This document shows positions 1 to 12,553 of a stretch of 64,000 nt of DNA, in pieces; position 1 is the stretch's first letter; each line of letters begins with the position of its first letter. Source of the DNA: Nemertoderma westbladi (Eukaryota > Xenacoelomorpha > Nemertodermatida > Nemertodermatidae); contig JAUCBJ010006714.1 in assembly GCA_032718475.1 (NCBI GenBank), positions 62,001-126,000 on the forward strand, written 5' to 3'. A program made the translations under genes and the position numbers. The notes beneath the pieces are model-generated. The model was given only the letters and a program-made list of their open reading frames with translations, had not been told where the DNA came from and searched no databases.

Positions 1-387
1 TAGTTTTAGCCACTATCCGTAATGTCACAACGTTTACGCGTTTTAGTTTTAGCCACTAACCGTAATGTCACGACGTCTACGCGTTTTAGTTTTAGCCACT
101 ATCCGTAATGTAACAACATCTACGCGTTTTAGTTTTAGCCACTAACCGTAATGTCCCAACGTCTACGCGTTTTAGTTTTAGCCACTATCCGTAATGTAAC
201 AATGTCTACGCGTTTTAGTTTTAGCCACTAACCGTAATGTCACAACGTCTACGCGTTTTAGTTTTAGCCACTAACCGTAATGTCACGACGTCTACGCGTT
301 TTAGTTTTAGCCACTATCCGTAATGTCACAACGTTTACGCGTTTTAGTTTTAGCCACTAACCGTAATGTAACAACGTCTACGCGTTT

Positions 388-731
388 TAGTTTTAGCCAC
401 TAACCGTAATGTCACGACGTCTACGCGTTTTAGTTTTAGCCACTATCCGTAATGTAACAACATCTACGCGTTTTAGTTTTAGCCACTAACCGTAATGTCA
501 CGACGTCTACGCGTTTTAGTTTTAGCCACTATCCGTAATGTAACAACGTCTACGCGTTTTAGTTTTAGCCACTAACCGTAATGTCACGACGTCTACGCGT
601 TTTAGTTTTAGCCACTATCCGTAATGTAACAACGTCTACGCGTTTTAGTTTTAGCCACTAACCGTAATGTCACGACGTCTACGCGTTTTAGTTTTAGCCA
701 CTATCCGTAATGTAACAACGTCTACGCGTTT
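388..731. repeat. Dimeric higher-order repeat (86 bp, four copies)
   Basis: Eight consecutive units alternate strictly between the TAACC-GTCACGAC class and the TATCC-GTAACAA class, giving four 86-bp dimers. The first TATCC unit of the block (431) carries CATC in place of CGTC, so the dimers are not all identical. The same alternation resumes with interruptions to about 1,370. Confidence 0.85.
517..559 (+). repeat. Reference 43-bp unit (majority form)
   Basis: This copy matches the form that appears most common. Anatomy by unit position: 41-43 of one unit plus 1-9 of the next make two directly adjacent TTTTAG hexamers; 10-24 reads CCACTATCCGTAATG; 25-40 reads TAACAACGTCTACGCG. G+C is 17 of 43 (about 40%). 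CpG occurs at 18-19, 31-32, 37-38 and 39-40, roughly 2.5 times the number expected from base composition. Positions 36-41 form the palindrome ACGCGT. Diagnostic variable positions seen across the array are 10, 11, 14, 16, 26, 27, 29, 32, 34, 35, 37, 38, 39 and 40. Position 29 G creates a fifth CpG and the palindrome GACGTC. I find no CENP-B-box-like motif and do not recognise the family. Confidence 0.95.
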
Positions 732-1898
732 TAGTTTTAGCCACTATCCGTAATGTAACAACGTCTACGCGTTTTAGTTTTAGCCACTATCCGTAATGTA
801 ACAACGTCTACGCGTTTTAGTTTTAGCCACTAACCGTAATGTCACGACGTCTACGCGTTTTAGTTTTAGCCACTAACCGTAATGTCACGACGTCTACGCG
901 TTTTAGTTTTAGCCACTATCCGTAATGTAACAACGTCTACGCGTTTTAGTTTTAGCCACTAACCGTAATGTCACGACGTCTACGCGTTTTAGTTTTAGCC
1001 ACTATCCGTAATGTAACAACGTCTACGCGTTTTAGTTTTAGCCACTAACCGTAATGTCACGACGTCTACGCGTTTTAGTTTTAGTCACTATCCGTAATGT
1101 AACAACGTCTACGCGTTTTAGTTTTAGCCACTATCCGTAATGTAACAACGTCTACGCGTTTTAGTTTTAGCCACTAACCGTAATGTCACGACGTCTACGC
1201 GTTTTAGTTTTAGCCACTATCCGTAATGTAACAACGTCTACGCGTTTTAGTTTTAGCCACTAACCGTAATGTCACGACGTCTACGCGTTTTAGTTTTAGC
1301 CACTATCCGTAATGTAACAACATCTACGCGTTTTAGTTTTAGCCACTAACCGTAATGTCACGACGTCTACGCGTTTTAGTTTTAGCCACTAACCGTAATG
1401 TCACAACGTCTACGCGTTTTAGTTTTAGCCACTAACCGTAATGTCACAACGTCTACGCGTTTTAGTTTTAGCCACTAACCGTAATGTCACAACGTCTACG
1501 CGTTTTAGTTTTAGCCACTATCCGTAATGTAACAACGTCTACGCGTTTTAGTTTTAGCCACTATCCGTAATGTAACAACGTCTACGCGTTTTAGTTTTAG
1601 CCACTAACCGTAATGTCACGACGTCTACGCGTTTTAGTTTTAGCCACTATCCGTAATGTAACAACATCTACGCGTTTTAGTTTTAGCCACTAACCGTAAT
1701 GTCACGACGTCTACGCGTTTTAGTTTTAGCCACTAACCGTAATGTCACGACGTCTACGCGTTTTAGTTTTAGCCACTATCCGTAATGTCACGACGTCTAC
1801 GCGTTTTAGTTTTAGCCACTAACCGTAATGTCACAACGTCTACGCGTTTTAGTTTTAGCCACTATCCGTAATGTCACAACGTCTACGCGTTTTAGTTT

Positions 1899-4080
1899 TA
1901 GCCACCAACCGTAATGTAACAACGTCTACGCGTTTTAGTTTTAGCCACTAACCGTAATGTCACGACGTCTACGCGTTTTAGTTTTAGCCACTATCCGTAA
2001 TGTAACAACGTCTACGCGTTTTAGTTTTAGCTACCAACCGTAATGTAACAACGTCTACGCGTTTTAGTTTTAGCCACTATCCGTAATGTAACAACGTCTA
2101 CGCGTTTTAGTTTTAGCTACCAACCGTAATGTAACAACGTCTACGCGTTTTAGTTTTAGCCACTATCCGTAATGTAACAACGTCTACGCGTTTTAGTTTT
2201 AGCTACCAACCGTAATGTAACAACGTCTACGCGTTTTAGTTTTAGCTACCAACCGTAATGTAACAACGTCTACGCGTTTTAGTTTTAGCCACTATCCGTA
2301 ATGTAACAACGTCTACGCGTTTTAGTTTTAGCTACCAACCGTAATGTAACAACGTCTACGCGTTTTAGTTTTAGCCACTATCCGTAATGTAACAACGTCT
2401 ACGCGTTTTAGTTTTAGCCACCAACCGTAATGTAACAACGTCTACGCGTTTTAGTTTTAGCCACTATCCGTAATGTAACAACGTCTACGCGTTTTAGTTT
2501 TAGCTACCAACCGTAATGTAACAACGTCTACGCGTTTTAGTTTTAGCCACTATCCGTAATGTCACGACGTCTACGCGTTTTAGTTTTAGCCACTATCCGT
2601 AATGTAACAACATCTACGCGTTTTAGTTTTAGCCACTATCCGTAATGTAACAACGTCTACGCGTTTTAGTTTTAGCCACTATCCGTAATGTCACAACGTC
2701 TACGCGTTTTAGTTTTAGCCACTATCCGTAATGTAACAACGTCTACGCGTTTTAGTTTTAGCCACTATCCGTAATGTAACAACATCTACGCGTTTTAGTT
2801 TTAGCCACTATCCGTAATGTAACAACGTCTACGCGTTTTAGTTTTAGCTACCAACCGTAATGTAACAACGTCTACGCGTTTTAGTTTTAGCCACCAACCG
2901 TAATGTCCCAACGTCTACGCGTTTTAGTTTTAGCCACTATCCGTAATGTCACAACGTCTACGCGTTTTAGTTTTAGCCACCAACCGTAATGTAACAACGT
3001 CTACGCGTTTTAGTTTTAGCCACTAACCGTAATGTAACAACATCTACGCGTTTTAGTTTTAGCCACCAACCGTAATGTCCCAACGTCTACGCGTTTTAGT
3101 TTTAGCTACCAACCGTAATGTCACGACGTCTACGCGTTTTAGTTTTAGCCACCAACCGTAATGTCCCAACGTCTACGCGTTTTAGTTTTAGCTACCAACC
3201 GTAATGTCACGACGTCTACGCGTTTTAGTTTTAGCCACCAACCGTAATGTCACAACGTCTACGCGTTTTAGTTTTAGCCACTAACCGTAATGTAACAACG
3301 TCTACGCGTTTTAGTTTTAGCCACTATCCGTAATGTAACAACGTCTACGCGTTTTAGTTTTAGCCACTATCCGTAATGTAACAACATCTACGCGTTTTAG
3401 TTTTAGCTACTATCCATAATGTCACAACGTCTACGCGTTTTAGTTTTAGCTACCAACCGTAATGTCACGACGTCTACGCGTTTTAGTTTTAGCTACTATC
3501 CGTAATGTCACAACGTCTACGCGTTTTAGTTTTAGCTACCAACCGTAATGTCACGACGTCTACGCGTTTTAGTTTTAGCTACCAACCGTAATGTCACGAC
3601 GTCTACGCGTTTTAGTTTTAGCCACCAACCGTAATGTCCCAACGTCTACGCGTTTTAGTTTTAGCTACCAACCGTAATGTCACGACGTCTACGCGTTTTA
3701 GTTTTAGCCACCAACCGTAATGTAACAACATCTACGCGTTTTAGTTTTAGCCACTATCCGTAATGTAACAACATCTACGCGTTTTAGTTTTAGCCACTAA
3801 CCGTAATGTCACAACGTCTACGTGTTTTAGTTTTAGCCACTATCCGTAATGTAACAACGTCTACGCGTTTTAGTTTTAGCCACCAACCGTAATGTAACAA
3901 CGTCTACGCGTTTTAGTTTTAGCCACCAACCGTAATGTAACAACGTCTACGCGTTTTAGTTTTAGCTACCAACCGTAATGTAACAACGTCTACGCGTTTT
4001 AGTTTTAGCCACCAACCGTAATGTCCCAACGTCTACGCGTTTTAGTTTTAGCTACCAACCGTAATGTCACGACGTCAACG
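1899..4080. repeat. Domain B: GCTACC/GCCACC units alternating with TATCC units
   Basis: Units with T14C, usually with C11T (GCTACCAACC), become frequent here and alternate with standard TATCC units. Between about 2.9 and 3.75 kb the alternation changes to GCCACC-GTCCC with GCTACC-GTCACGAC. Isolated changes include G19A (TATCCATAAT, about 3,415) and T35A (GTCAACG, about 4,077). A unit at about 3,820 carries ACGTG. Confidence 0.75.
1979..2580. repeat. Dimeric alternation of TATCC and GCTACC units
   Basis: Unit starts at 1979, 2065, 2151, 2280, 2366, 2452 and 2538 are the TATCC class, and those at 2022, 2108, 2194, 2237, 2323, 2409 and 2495 are TACC/CACC class. The alternation breaks once, where two GCTACC units are adjacent (2,194 and 2,237). 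Almost all carry the same GTAACAACGTC core, so the alternation is visible mainly at unit positions 11-16. Confidence 0.85.
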
Positions 4081-6480
4081 CGTTTTAGTTTTAGCCACTA
4101 TCCGTAATGTAACAACGTCTACGCGTTTTAGTTTTAGCCACTAACCGTAATGTCACGACGTCTACGCGTTTTAGTTTTAGCCACCAACCGTAATGTCACA
4201 ACGTCTACGCGTTTTAGTTTTAGCCACTATCCGTAATGTAACAACGTCTACGCGTTTTAGTTTTAGCCACTAACCGTAATGTCACAACGTCTACGCGTTT
4301 TAGTTTTAGCCACTATCCGTAATGTAACAACGTCTACGCGTTTTAGTTTTAGCCACTATCCGTAATGTAACAACGTCTACGCGTTTTAGTTTTAGCTACC
4401 AACCGTAATGTAACAACGTCTACGCGTTTTAGTTTTAGCCACTATCCGTAATGTCACAACGTCTACGCGTTTTAGTTTTAGCCACTAACCGTAATGTCAC
4501 AACATCTACGCGTTTTAGTTTTAGCCACTATCCGTAATGTAACAACATCTACGCGTTTTAGTTTTAGCCACTATCCGTAATGTAACAACGTCTACGCGTT
4601 TTAGTTTTAGCCACTATCCGTAATGTAACAACGTCTACGCGTTTTAGTTTTAGCCACTATCCGTAATGTAACAACGTCTACGCGTTTTAGTTTTAGCCAC
4701 TATCCGTAATGTAACAACGTCTACGCGTTTTAGTTTTAGCCACTATCCGTAATGTAACAACGTCTACGCGTTTTAGTTTTAGCCACTATCCGTAATGTCA
4801 CAACGTCTACGCGTTTTAGTTTTAGCCACTAACCGTAATGTCACGACGTCTACGCGTTTTAGTTTTAGCCACCAACCGTAATGTAACAACGTCTACGCGT
4901 TTTAGTTTTAGCCACTAACCGTAATGTCACAACATCTACGCGTTTTAGTTTTAGCCACCAACCGTAATGTAACAACGTCTACGCGTTTTAGTTTTAGCCA
5001 CCAACCGTAATGTCACAACGTCTACGCGTTTTAGTTTTAGCTACCAACCGTAATGTAACAACGTCTACGCGTTTTAGTTTTAGCCACTATCCGTAATGTC
5101 ACAACGTCTACGCGTTTTAGTTTTAGCCACTAACCGTAATGTCACAACATCTACGCGTTTTAGTTTTAGCCACTAACCGTAATGTAACAACGTCTACGCG
5201 TTTTAGTTTTAGCCACTATCCGTAATGTAACAACGTCTACGCGTTTTAGTTTTAGCCACTAACCGTAATGTCACGACGTCTACGCGTTTTAGTTTTAGCC
5301 ACTATCCGTAATGTAACAACGTCTACGCGTTTTAGTTTTAGCCACTAACCGTAATGTCACAACGTCTACGCGTTTTAGTTTTAGCCACTAACCGTAATGT
5401 CACAACGTCTACGCGTTTTAGGTTTAGCCACTAACCGTAATGTCACAACGTCTACGCGTTTTAGTTTTAGCCACCAACCGTAATGTCACAACGTCTACGC
5501 GTTTTAGTTTTAGCCACTAACCGTAATGTCACAACGTCTACGCGTTTTAGTTTTAGCCACTAACCGTAATGTCACAACGTCTACGCGTTTAAGGTTTAGT
5601 CACTAACCGTAATGTCACGACGTCTACGCGTTTTAGTTTTAGCCACTAACCGTAATGTAACAACGTCTACGCGTTTTAGTTTTAGCCACTAACCGTAATG
5701 TCACAACGTCTACGCGTTTTAGTTTTAGCCACTAACCGTAATGTAACAACGTCTACGCGTTTTAGTTTTAGCCACTAACCGTAATGTCACAACGTCTACG
5801 CGTTTTAGGTTTAGTCACTAACCGTAATGTCACAACGTCTACGCGTTTTAGTTTTAGCCACTAACCGTAATGTCACAACGTCTACGCGTTTTAGGTTTAG
5901 TCACTAACCGTAATGTCACAACGTCTACGCGTTTTAGTTTTAGCCACTAACCGTAATGTCACAACATCTACGCGTTTTAGTTTTAGCCACTATCCGTAAT
6001 GTCACAACGTCTACGCGTTTTAGTTTTAGCCACCAACCGTAATGTCACAACGTCTACGCGTTTTAGTTTTAGCCACTAACCGTAATGTCACAACGTCTAC
6101 GCGTTTTAGTTTTAGCCACTAACCGTAATGTCACAACGTCTACGCGTTTTAGTTTTAGCCACTAACCGTAATGTCACGACGTCTACGCGTTTTAGTTTTA
6201 GCCACTAACCGTAATGTCACAACGTCTACGCGTTTTAGTTTTAGCCACTATCCGTAATGTAACAACGTCTACGCGTTTTAGTTTTAGCCACTAACCGTAA
6301 TGTCACAACGTCTACGCGTTTTAGTTTTAGCCACTAACCGTAATGTAACAACGTCTACGCGTTTTAGTTTTAGCCACTAACCGTAATGTCACGACGTCTA
6401 CGCGTTTTAGTTTTAGCCACTAACCGTAATGTAACAACGTCTAAGCGTTTTAGTTTTAGTCACTAACCGTAATGTCACGA
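4081..6480. repeat. Domain C: mixed TATCC/TAACC units, with rare AGGTTTAG units
   Basis: The left part is mostly TATCC-GTAACAAC; from about 5.3 kb TAACC-GTCACAAC dominates. Four units in this stretch (starts 5419, 5591, 5806, 5892) carry T4G, changing the second TTTTAG to GTTTAG, often together with C10T (AGTCACTAACC). Their spacing (4, 5 and 2 units) suggests local multiplication of one mutant. A C37A unit (CTAAGCG) lies at about 6,442. Confidence 0.7.
5419..5934. repeat. Cluster of four T4G units (AGGTTTAG variant)
   Basis: Units starting at 5419, 5591, 5806 and 5892 read TTTTAGGTTTAG (or TTTAAGGTTTAG at 5591, which also has T1A) where other units read TTTTAGTTTTAG. Three of the four also have C10T. 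Only one other T4G unit was found in the window, at 28,109, on a GCTACC background, so it may be an independent mutation. Confidence 0.85.
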
Positions 6481-8683
6481 CGTCTACGCGTTTTAGTTTT
6501 AGCTACCAACCGTAATGTCACAACGTCTACGCGTTTTAGTTTTAGCCACTAACCGTAATGTCACGACGTCTACGCGTTTTAGTTTTAGCCACCAACCGTA
6601 ATGTCACAACGTCTACGCGTTTTAGTTTTAGCTACCAACCGTAATGTCACAACGTCTACGCGTTTTAGTTTTAGTCACTAACCGTAATGTCACGACGTCT
6701 ACGCGTTTTAGTTTTAGCTACCAACCGTAATGTCACAACGTCTACGCGTTTTAGTTTTAGCCACTAACCGTAATGTCACGACGTCTACGCGTTTTAGTTT
6801 TAGCCACCAACCGTAATGTCACAACGTCTACGCGTTTTAGTTTTAGCCACTAACCGTAATGTCACGACGTCTACGCGTTTTAGTTTTAGCCACCAACCGT
6901 AATGTCACAACGTCTACGCGTTTTAGTTTTAGCTACCAACCGTAATGTCACAACGTCTACGCGTTTTAGTTTTAGCTACCAACCGTAATGTCACAACGTC
7001 TACGCGTTTTAGTTTTAGCCACTAACCGTAATGTAACAACGTCTACGCGTTTTAGTTTTAGCCACTATCCGTAATGTAACAACGTCTACGCGTTTTAGTT
7101 TTAGCCACTAACCGTAATGTCACAACGTCTACGCGTTTTAGTTTTAGCCACTAACCGTAATGTCACGACGTCTACGCGTTTTAGTTTTAGCCACTAACCG
7201 TAATGTCACAACGTCTACGCGTTTTAGTTTTAGCCACTATCCGTAATGTCACAACGTCTACGCGTTTTAGTTTTAGCCACTATCCGTAATGTAACAACGT
7301 CTACGCGTTTTAGTTTTAGCCACTAACCGTAATGTAACAACGTCTACGCGTTTTAGTTTTAGCCACTAACCGTAATGTCACAACGTCTACGCGTTTTAGT
7401 TTTAGCCACTATCCGTAATGTAACAACGTCTACGCGTTTTAGTTTTAGCCACTAACCGTAATGTCACAACGTCTACGCGTTTTAGTTTTAGCCACTATCC
7501 GTAATGTAACAACGTCTACGCGTTTTAGTTTTAGCCACTAACCGTAATGTCACAACGTCTACGCGTTTTAGTTTTAGCCACTAACCGTAATGTAACAACG
7601 TCTACGCGTTTTAGTTTTAGCCACTAACCGTAATGTCACAACGTCTACGCGTTTTAGTTTTAGCCACTATCCGTAATGTCACAACGTCTACGCGTTTTAG
7701 TTTTAGCTACCAACCGTAATGTCACAACGTCTACGCGTTTTAGTTTTAGCTACCAACCGTAATGTCACAACGTCTACGCGTTTTAGTTTTAGTCACTATC
7801 CGTAATGTAACAACGTCTACGCGTTTTAGTTTTAGCTACCAACCGTAATGTCACAACGTCTACGCGTTTTAGTTTTAGCCACCACCGTAATGTAACAACG
7901 TCTACGCGTTTTAGTTTTAGCTACCAACCGTAATGTCACAACGTCTACGCGTTTTAGTTTTAGCTACCAACCGTAATGTCACAACGTCTACGCGTTTTAG
8001 TTTTAGCTACCAACCGTAATGTCACAACGTCTACGCGTTTTAGTTTTAGCTACCAACCGTAATGTCACAACGTCTACGCGTTTTAGTTTTAGCCACCACC
8101 GTAATGTAACAACGTCTACGCGTTTTAGTTTTAGCTACCAACCGTAATGTCACAACGTCTACGCGTTTTAGTTTTAGCTACCAACCGTAATGTCACAACG
8201 TCTACGCGTTTTAGTTTTAGCTACCAACCGTAATGTCACAACGTCTACGCGTTTTAGTTTTAGCCACCACCGTAATGTCACAACGTCTACGCGTTTTAGT
8301 TTTAGCTACCAACCGTAATGTCACAACGTCTACGCGTTTTAGTTTTAGCTACCAACCGTAATGTCACAACGTCTACGCGTTTTAGTTTTAGCTACCAACC
8401 GTAATGTCACAACGTCTACGCGTTTTAGTTTTAGCTACCAACCGTAATGTCACGACGTCAACGCGTTTTAGTTTTAGCCACTAACCGTAATGTAACAACG
8501 TCTACGCGTTTTAGTTTTAGCTACCAACCGTAATGTCACAACGTCTACGCGTTTTAGTTTTAGCTACCAACCGTAATGTCACAACGTCTACGCGTTTTAG
8601 TTTTAGCTACCAACCGTAATGTCACAACGTCTACGCGTTTTAGTTTTAGCTACCAACCGTAATGTCACGACGTCAACGCGTTT
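6481..8683. repeat. Domain D: GCTACC-GTCACAAC units with the first 42-bp units
   Basis: GCTACCAACC units with the GTCACAAC core dominate, interspersed with TAACC-GTCACGAC units. Three 42-bp units (starts 7870, 8084, 8255) lack one A in the CCACCAACC stretch. The right end holds two copies of a five-unit pattern marked by GTCAACG. Confidence 0.75.
7870..8296. repeat. 42-bp deletion units, first cluster (three)
   Basis: Units starting at 7870, 8084 and 8255 read CCACCACCG instead of CCACCAACCG, a one-base deletion at unit position 15 or 16. Spacing is 5 then 4 units, with GCTACC units between. The first two have the GTAACAAC core and the third has GTCACAAC, so either the core was exchanged after the deletion spread or the deletion arose twice. 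The shared spacer units make copying of one event more likely. Confidence 0.93.
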
Positions 8684-8726
8684 TAGTTTTAGCCACTAAC
8701 CGTAATGTAACAACGTCTACGCGTTT
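8426..8726. repeat. Pentameric higher-order repeat (215-bp period)
   Basis: A GCTACC unit with GTCACGACGTCAACG (T35A) at 8426 is followed by a TAACC-GTAACAAC unit and three GCTACC-GTCACAAC units. The T35A unit and the TAACC unit then recur at 8641 and 8684. The next unit (8727) is TATCC, so just over one period is present. Confidence 0.85.
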
Positions 8727-9758
8727 TAGTTTTAGCCACTATCCGTAATGTAACAACGTCTACGCGTTTTAGTTTTAGCCACTATCCGTAATGTAACAAC
8801 GTCTACGCGTTTTAGTTTTAGCCACTATCCGTAATGTAACAACATCTACGCGTTTTAGTTTTAGCCACTATCCGTAATGTAACAACATCTACGCGTTTTA
8901 GTTTTAGCTACCAACCGTAATGTCACAACGTCTACGCGTTTTAGTTTTAGCCACTAACCGTAATGTAACAACGTCTACGCGTTTTAGTTTTAGCCACTAT
9001 CCGTAATGTAACAACGTCTACGCGTTTTAGTTTTAGCCACTAACCGTAATGTCACGACGTCTACGCGTTTTAGTTTTAGTCACTATCCGTAATGTAACAA
9101 CGTCTACGCGTTTTAGTTTTAGCCACTATCCGTAATGTAACAACATCTACGCGTTTTAGTTTTAGCCACTAACCGTAATGTAACAACGTCTACGCGTTTT
9201 AGTTTTAGCCACTAACCGTAATGTCACGACGTCTACGCGTTTTAGTTTTAGTCACTATCCGTAATGTAACAACGTCTACGCGTTTTAGTTTTAGCCACTA
9301 ACCGTAATGTCACGACGTCTACGCGTTTTAGTTTTAGTCACTATCCGTAATGTAACAACGTCTACGCGTTTTAGTTTTAGCCACTATCCGTAATGTAACA
9401 ACATCTACGCGTTTTAGTTTTAGCCACTATCCGTAATGTAACAACGTCTACGCGTTTTAGTTTTAGCCACTAACCGTAATGTCACGACGTCTACGCGTTT
9501 TAGTTTTAGCCACTAACCGTAATGTCACAACATCTATGCGTTTTAGTTTTAGCCACTATCCGTAATGTAACAACGTCTACGCGTTTTAGTTTTAGCCACC
9601 AACCGTAATGTCACAACGTCTACGCGTTTTAGTTTTAGCCACTATCCGTAATGTAACAACGTCTACGCGTTTTAGTTTTAGCCACTATCCGTAATGTAAC
9701 AACGTCTACGCGTTTTAGTTTTAGCCACTATCCGTAATGTAACAACGTCTACGCGTTT

Positions 9759-10145
9759 TAGTTTTAGCCACTAACCGTAATGTCACAACATCTACGCGTT
9801 TTAGTTTTAGCCACTAACCGTAATGTCACAACATCTACGCGTTTTAGTTTTAGCCACTATCCGTAATGTAACAACGTCTACGCGTTTTAGTTTTAGCCAC
9901 TATCCGTAATGTAACAACGTCTACGCGTTTTAGTTTTAGCCACTAACCGTAATGTCACAACATCTACGCGTTTTAGTTTTAGCCACTAACCGTAATGTCA
10001 CAACATCTACGCGTTTTAGTTTTAGCCACTATCCGTAATGTAACAACGTCTACGCGTTTTAGTTTTAGCCACTAACCGTAATGTCACAACATCTACGCGT
10101 TTTAGTTTTAGCCACTAACCGTAATGTCACAACATCTACGCGTTT
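9759..10145. repeat. Paired TAACC-GTCACAACATC units, three pairs
   Basis: Pairs of identical TAACC-GTCACAACATC units begin at 9759, 9931 and 10060, separated by two and then one TATCC-GTAACAACGTC units. The TAACC/GTCAC/CATC combination is uncommon elsewhere, so the pairs are likely copies of one another. Confidence 0.85.
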
Positions 10146-12123
10146 TAGTTTTAGCCACTATCCGTAATGTAACAACGTCTACGCGTTTTAGTTTTAGCCA
10201 CTATCCGTAATGTAACAACGTCTACGCGTTTTAGTTTTAGCCACTATCCGTAATGTAACAACGTCTACGCGTTTTAGTTTTAGCCACTATCCGTAATGTA
10301 ACAACGTCTACGCGTTTTAGTTTTAGCCACAATCCGTAATGTAACAACATCTACGCGTTTTAGTTTTAGCCACTATCCGTAATGTAACAACGTCTACGCG
10401 TTTTAGTTTTAGCCACTAACCGTAATGTAACAACGTCTACGCGTTTTAGTTTTAGCCACTATCCGTAATGTCACAACGTCTACGCGTTTTAGTTTTAGCC
10501 ACTATCCGTAATGTAACAACGTCTACGCGTTTTAGTTTTAGCCACTATCCGTAATGTAACAACGTCTACGCGTTTTAGTTTTAGCCACTATCCGTAATGT
10601 AACAACGTCTACGCGTTTTAGTTTTAGCCACTATCCGTAATGTCACAACGTCTACGCGTTTTAGTTTTAGCCACTATCCGTAATGTAACAACGTCTACGC
10701 GTTTTAGTTTTAGCCACTATCCGTAATGTAACAACGTCTACGCGTTTTAGTTTTAGCCACTAACCGTAATGTAACAACGTCTACGCCTTTTAGTTTTAGC
10801 CACTAACCGCAATGTCACGACGTCTACGCGTTTTAGTTTTAGCCACTATCCGTAATGTAACAACGTCTACGCGTTTTAGTTTTAGCCACTATCCGTAATG
10901 TAACAACGTCTACGCGTTTTAGTTTTAGCCACTATCCGTAATGTAACAACGTCTACGCGTTTTAGTTTTAGCCACTATCCGTAATGTAACAACGTCTACG
11001 CGTTTTAGTTTTAGCCACTATCCGTAATGTAACAACGTCTACGCGTTTTAGTTTTAGCCACTATCCGTAATGTAACAACGTCTACGCGTTTTAGTTTTAG
11101 CCACTATCCGTAATGTCACAACGTCTACGCGTTTTAGTTTTAGCCACTATCCGTAATGTAACAACGTCTACGCGTTTTAGTTTTAGCCACTATCCGTAAT
11201 GTAACAACGTCTACGCGTTTTAGTTTTAGCCACTATCCGTAATGTCACAACGTCTACGCGTTTTAGTTTTAGCCACTATCCGTAATGTAACAACGTCTAC
11301 GCGTTTTAGTTTTAGCCACTATCCGTAATGTCACAACGTCTACGCGTTTTAGTTTTAGCCACTAACCGTAATGTCACGACGTCTACGCGTTTTAGTTTTA
11401 GCCACTATCCGTAATGTAACAACATCTACGCGTTTTAGTTTTAGCCACTATCCGTAATGTAACAACGTCTACGCGTTTTAGTTTTAGCCACTATCCGTAA
11501 TGTAACAACGTCTACGCGTTTTAGTTTTAGCCACTATCCGTAATGTAACAACGTCTACGCGTTTTAGTTTTAGCCACTAACCGTAATGTCACGACGTCTA
11601 CGCGTTTTAGTTTTAGTCACTATCCGTAATGTAACAACGTCTACGCGTTTTAGTTTTAGCCACTATCCGTAATGTAACAACATCTACGCGTTTTAGTTTT
11701 AGCCACTATCCGTAATGTAACAACGTCTACGCGTTTTAGTTTTAGCCACTAACCGTAATGTCACGACGTCTACGCGTTTTAGTTTTAGTCACTATCCGTA
11801 ATGTCACAACGTCTACGCGTTTTAGTTTTAGCCACTAACCGTAATGTAACAACATCTACGCGTTTTAGTTTTAGCCACTATCCGTAATGTAACAACGTCT
11901 ACGCGTTTTAGTTTTAGCCACTAACCGTAATGTCACAACGTCTACGCGTTTTAGTTTTAGCCACTAACCGTAATGTAACAACATCTACGCGTTTTAGTTT
12001 TAGCCACTATCCGTAATGTAACAACGTCTACGCGTTTTAGTTTTAGCCACTAACCGTAATGTCACAACGTCTACGCGTTTTAGTTTTAGCCACTATCCGT
12101 AATGTAACAACATCTACGCGTTT

Positions 12124-12553
12124 TAGTTTTAGCCACTATCCGTAATGTCACAACGTCTACGCGTTTTAGTTTTAGCCACTAACCGTAATGTAACAACGTC
12201 TACGCGTTTTAGTTTTAGCCACTATCCGTAATGTAACAACATCTACGCGTTTTAGTTTTAGCCACTATCCGTAATGTAACAACATCTACGCGTTTTAGTT
12301 TTAGCCACTATCCGTAATGTCACGACGTCTACGCGTTTTAGTTTTAGCCACTATCCGTAATGTCACAACGTCTACGCGTTTTAGTTTTAGCCACTAACCG
12401 TAATGTAACAACGTCTACGCGTTTTAGTTTTAGCCACTATCCGTAATGTAACAACATCTACGCGTTTTAGTTTTAGCCACTATCCGTAATGTAACAACAT
12501 CTACGCGTTTTAGTTTTAGCCACTATCCGTAATGTCACGACGTCTACGCGTTT
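12124..12553. repeat. Pentameric higher-order repeat (215 bp, two copies)
   Basis: Five units in the order TATCC-GTCACAAC, TAACC-GTAACAAC, TATCC-CATC, TATCC-CATC, TATCC-GTCACGAC occupy 12,124-12,338 and repeat at 12,339-12,553. A shortened form (three units) follows from 12,554. Confidence 0.85.

Larger units (their letters stand above)
1..1898. repeat. Domain A: TAACC-GTCACGAC and TATCC-GTAACAAC units, partly alternating
   Basis: Two unit classes dominate. One has A16, C26 and G29; the other has T16, A26 and A29. They alternate for long stretches, forming 86-bp dimers, interrupted by short runs of one class. The first unit and the one at 302 carry C34T (CGTTTACG); the unit at 173 carries a C31T change (AATGTC). 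The unit at 1,076 has C10T (AGTCAC), a variant that reappears at 5.6-9.3 and 11.6 kb. The boundary is gradual and was set where TACC-type units first appear. Confidence 0.75.
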
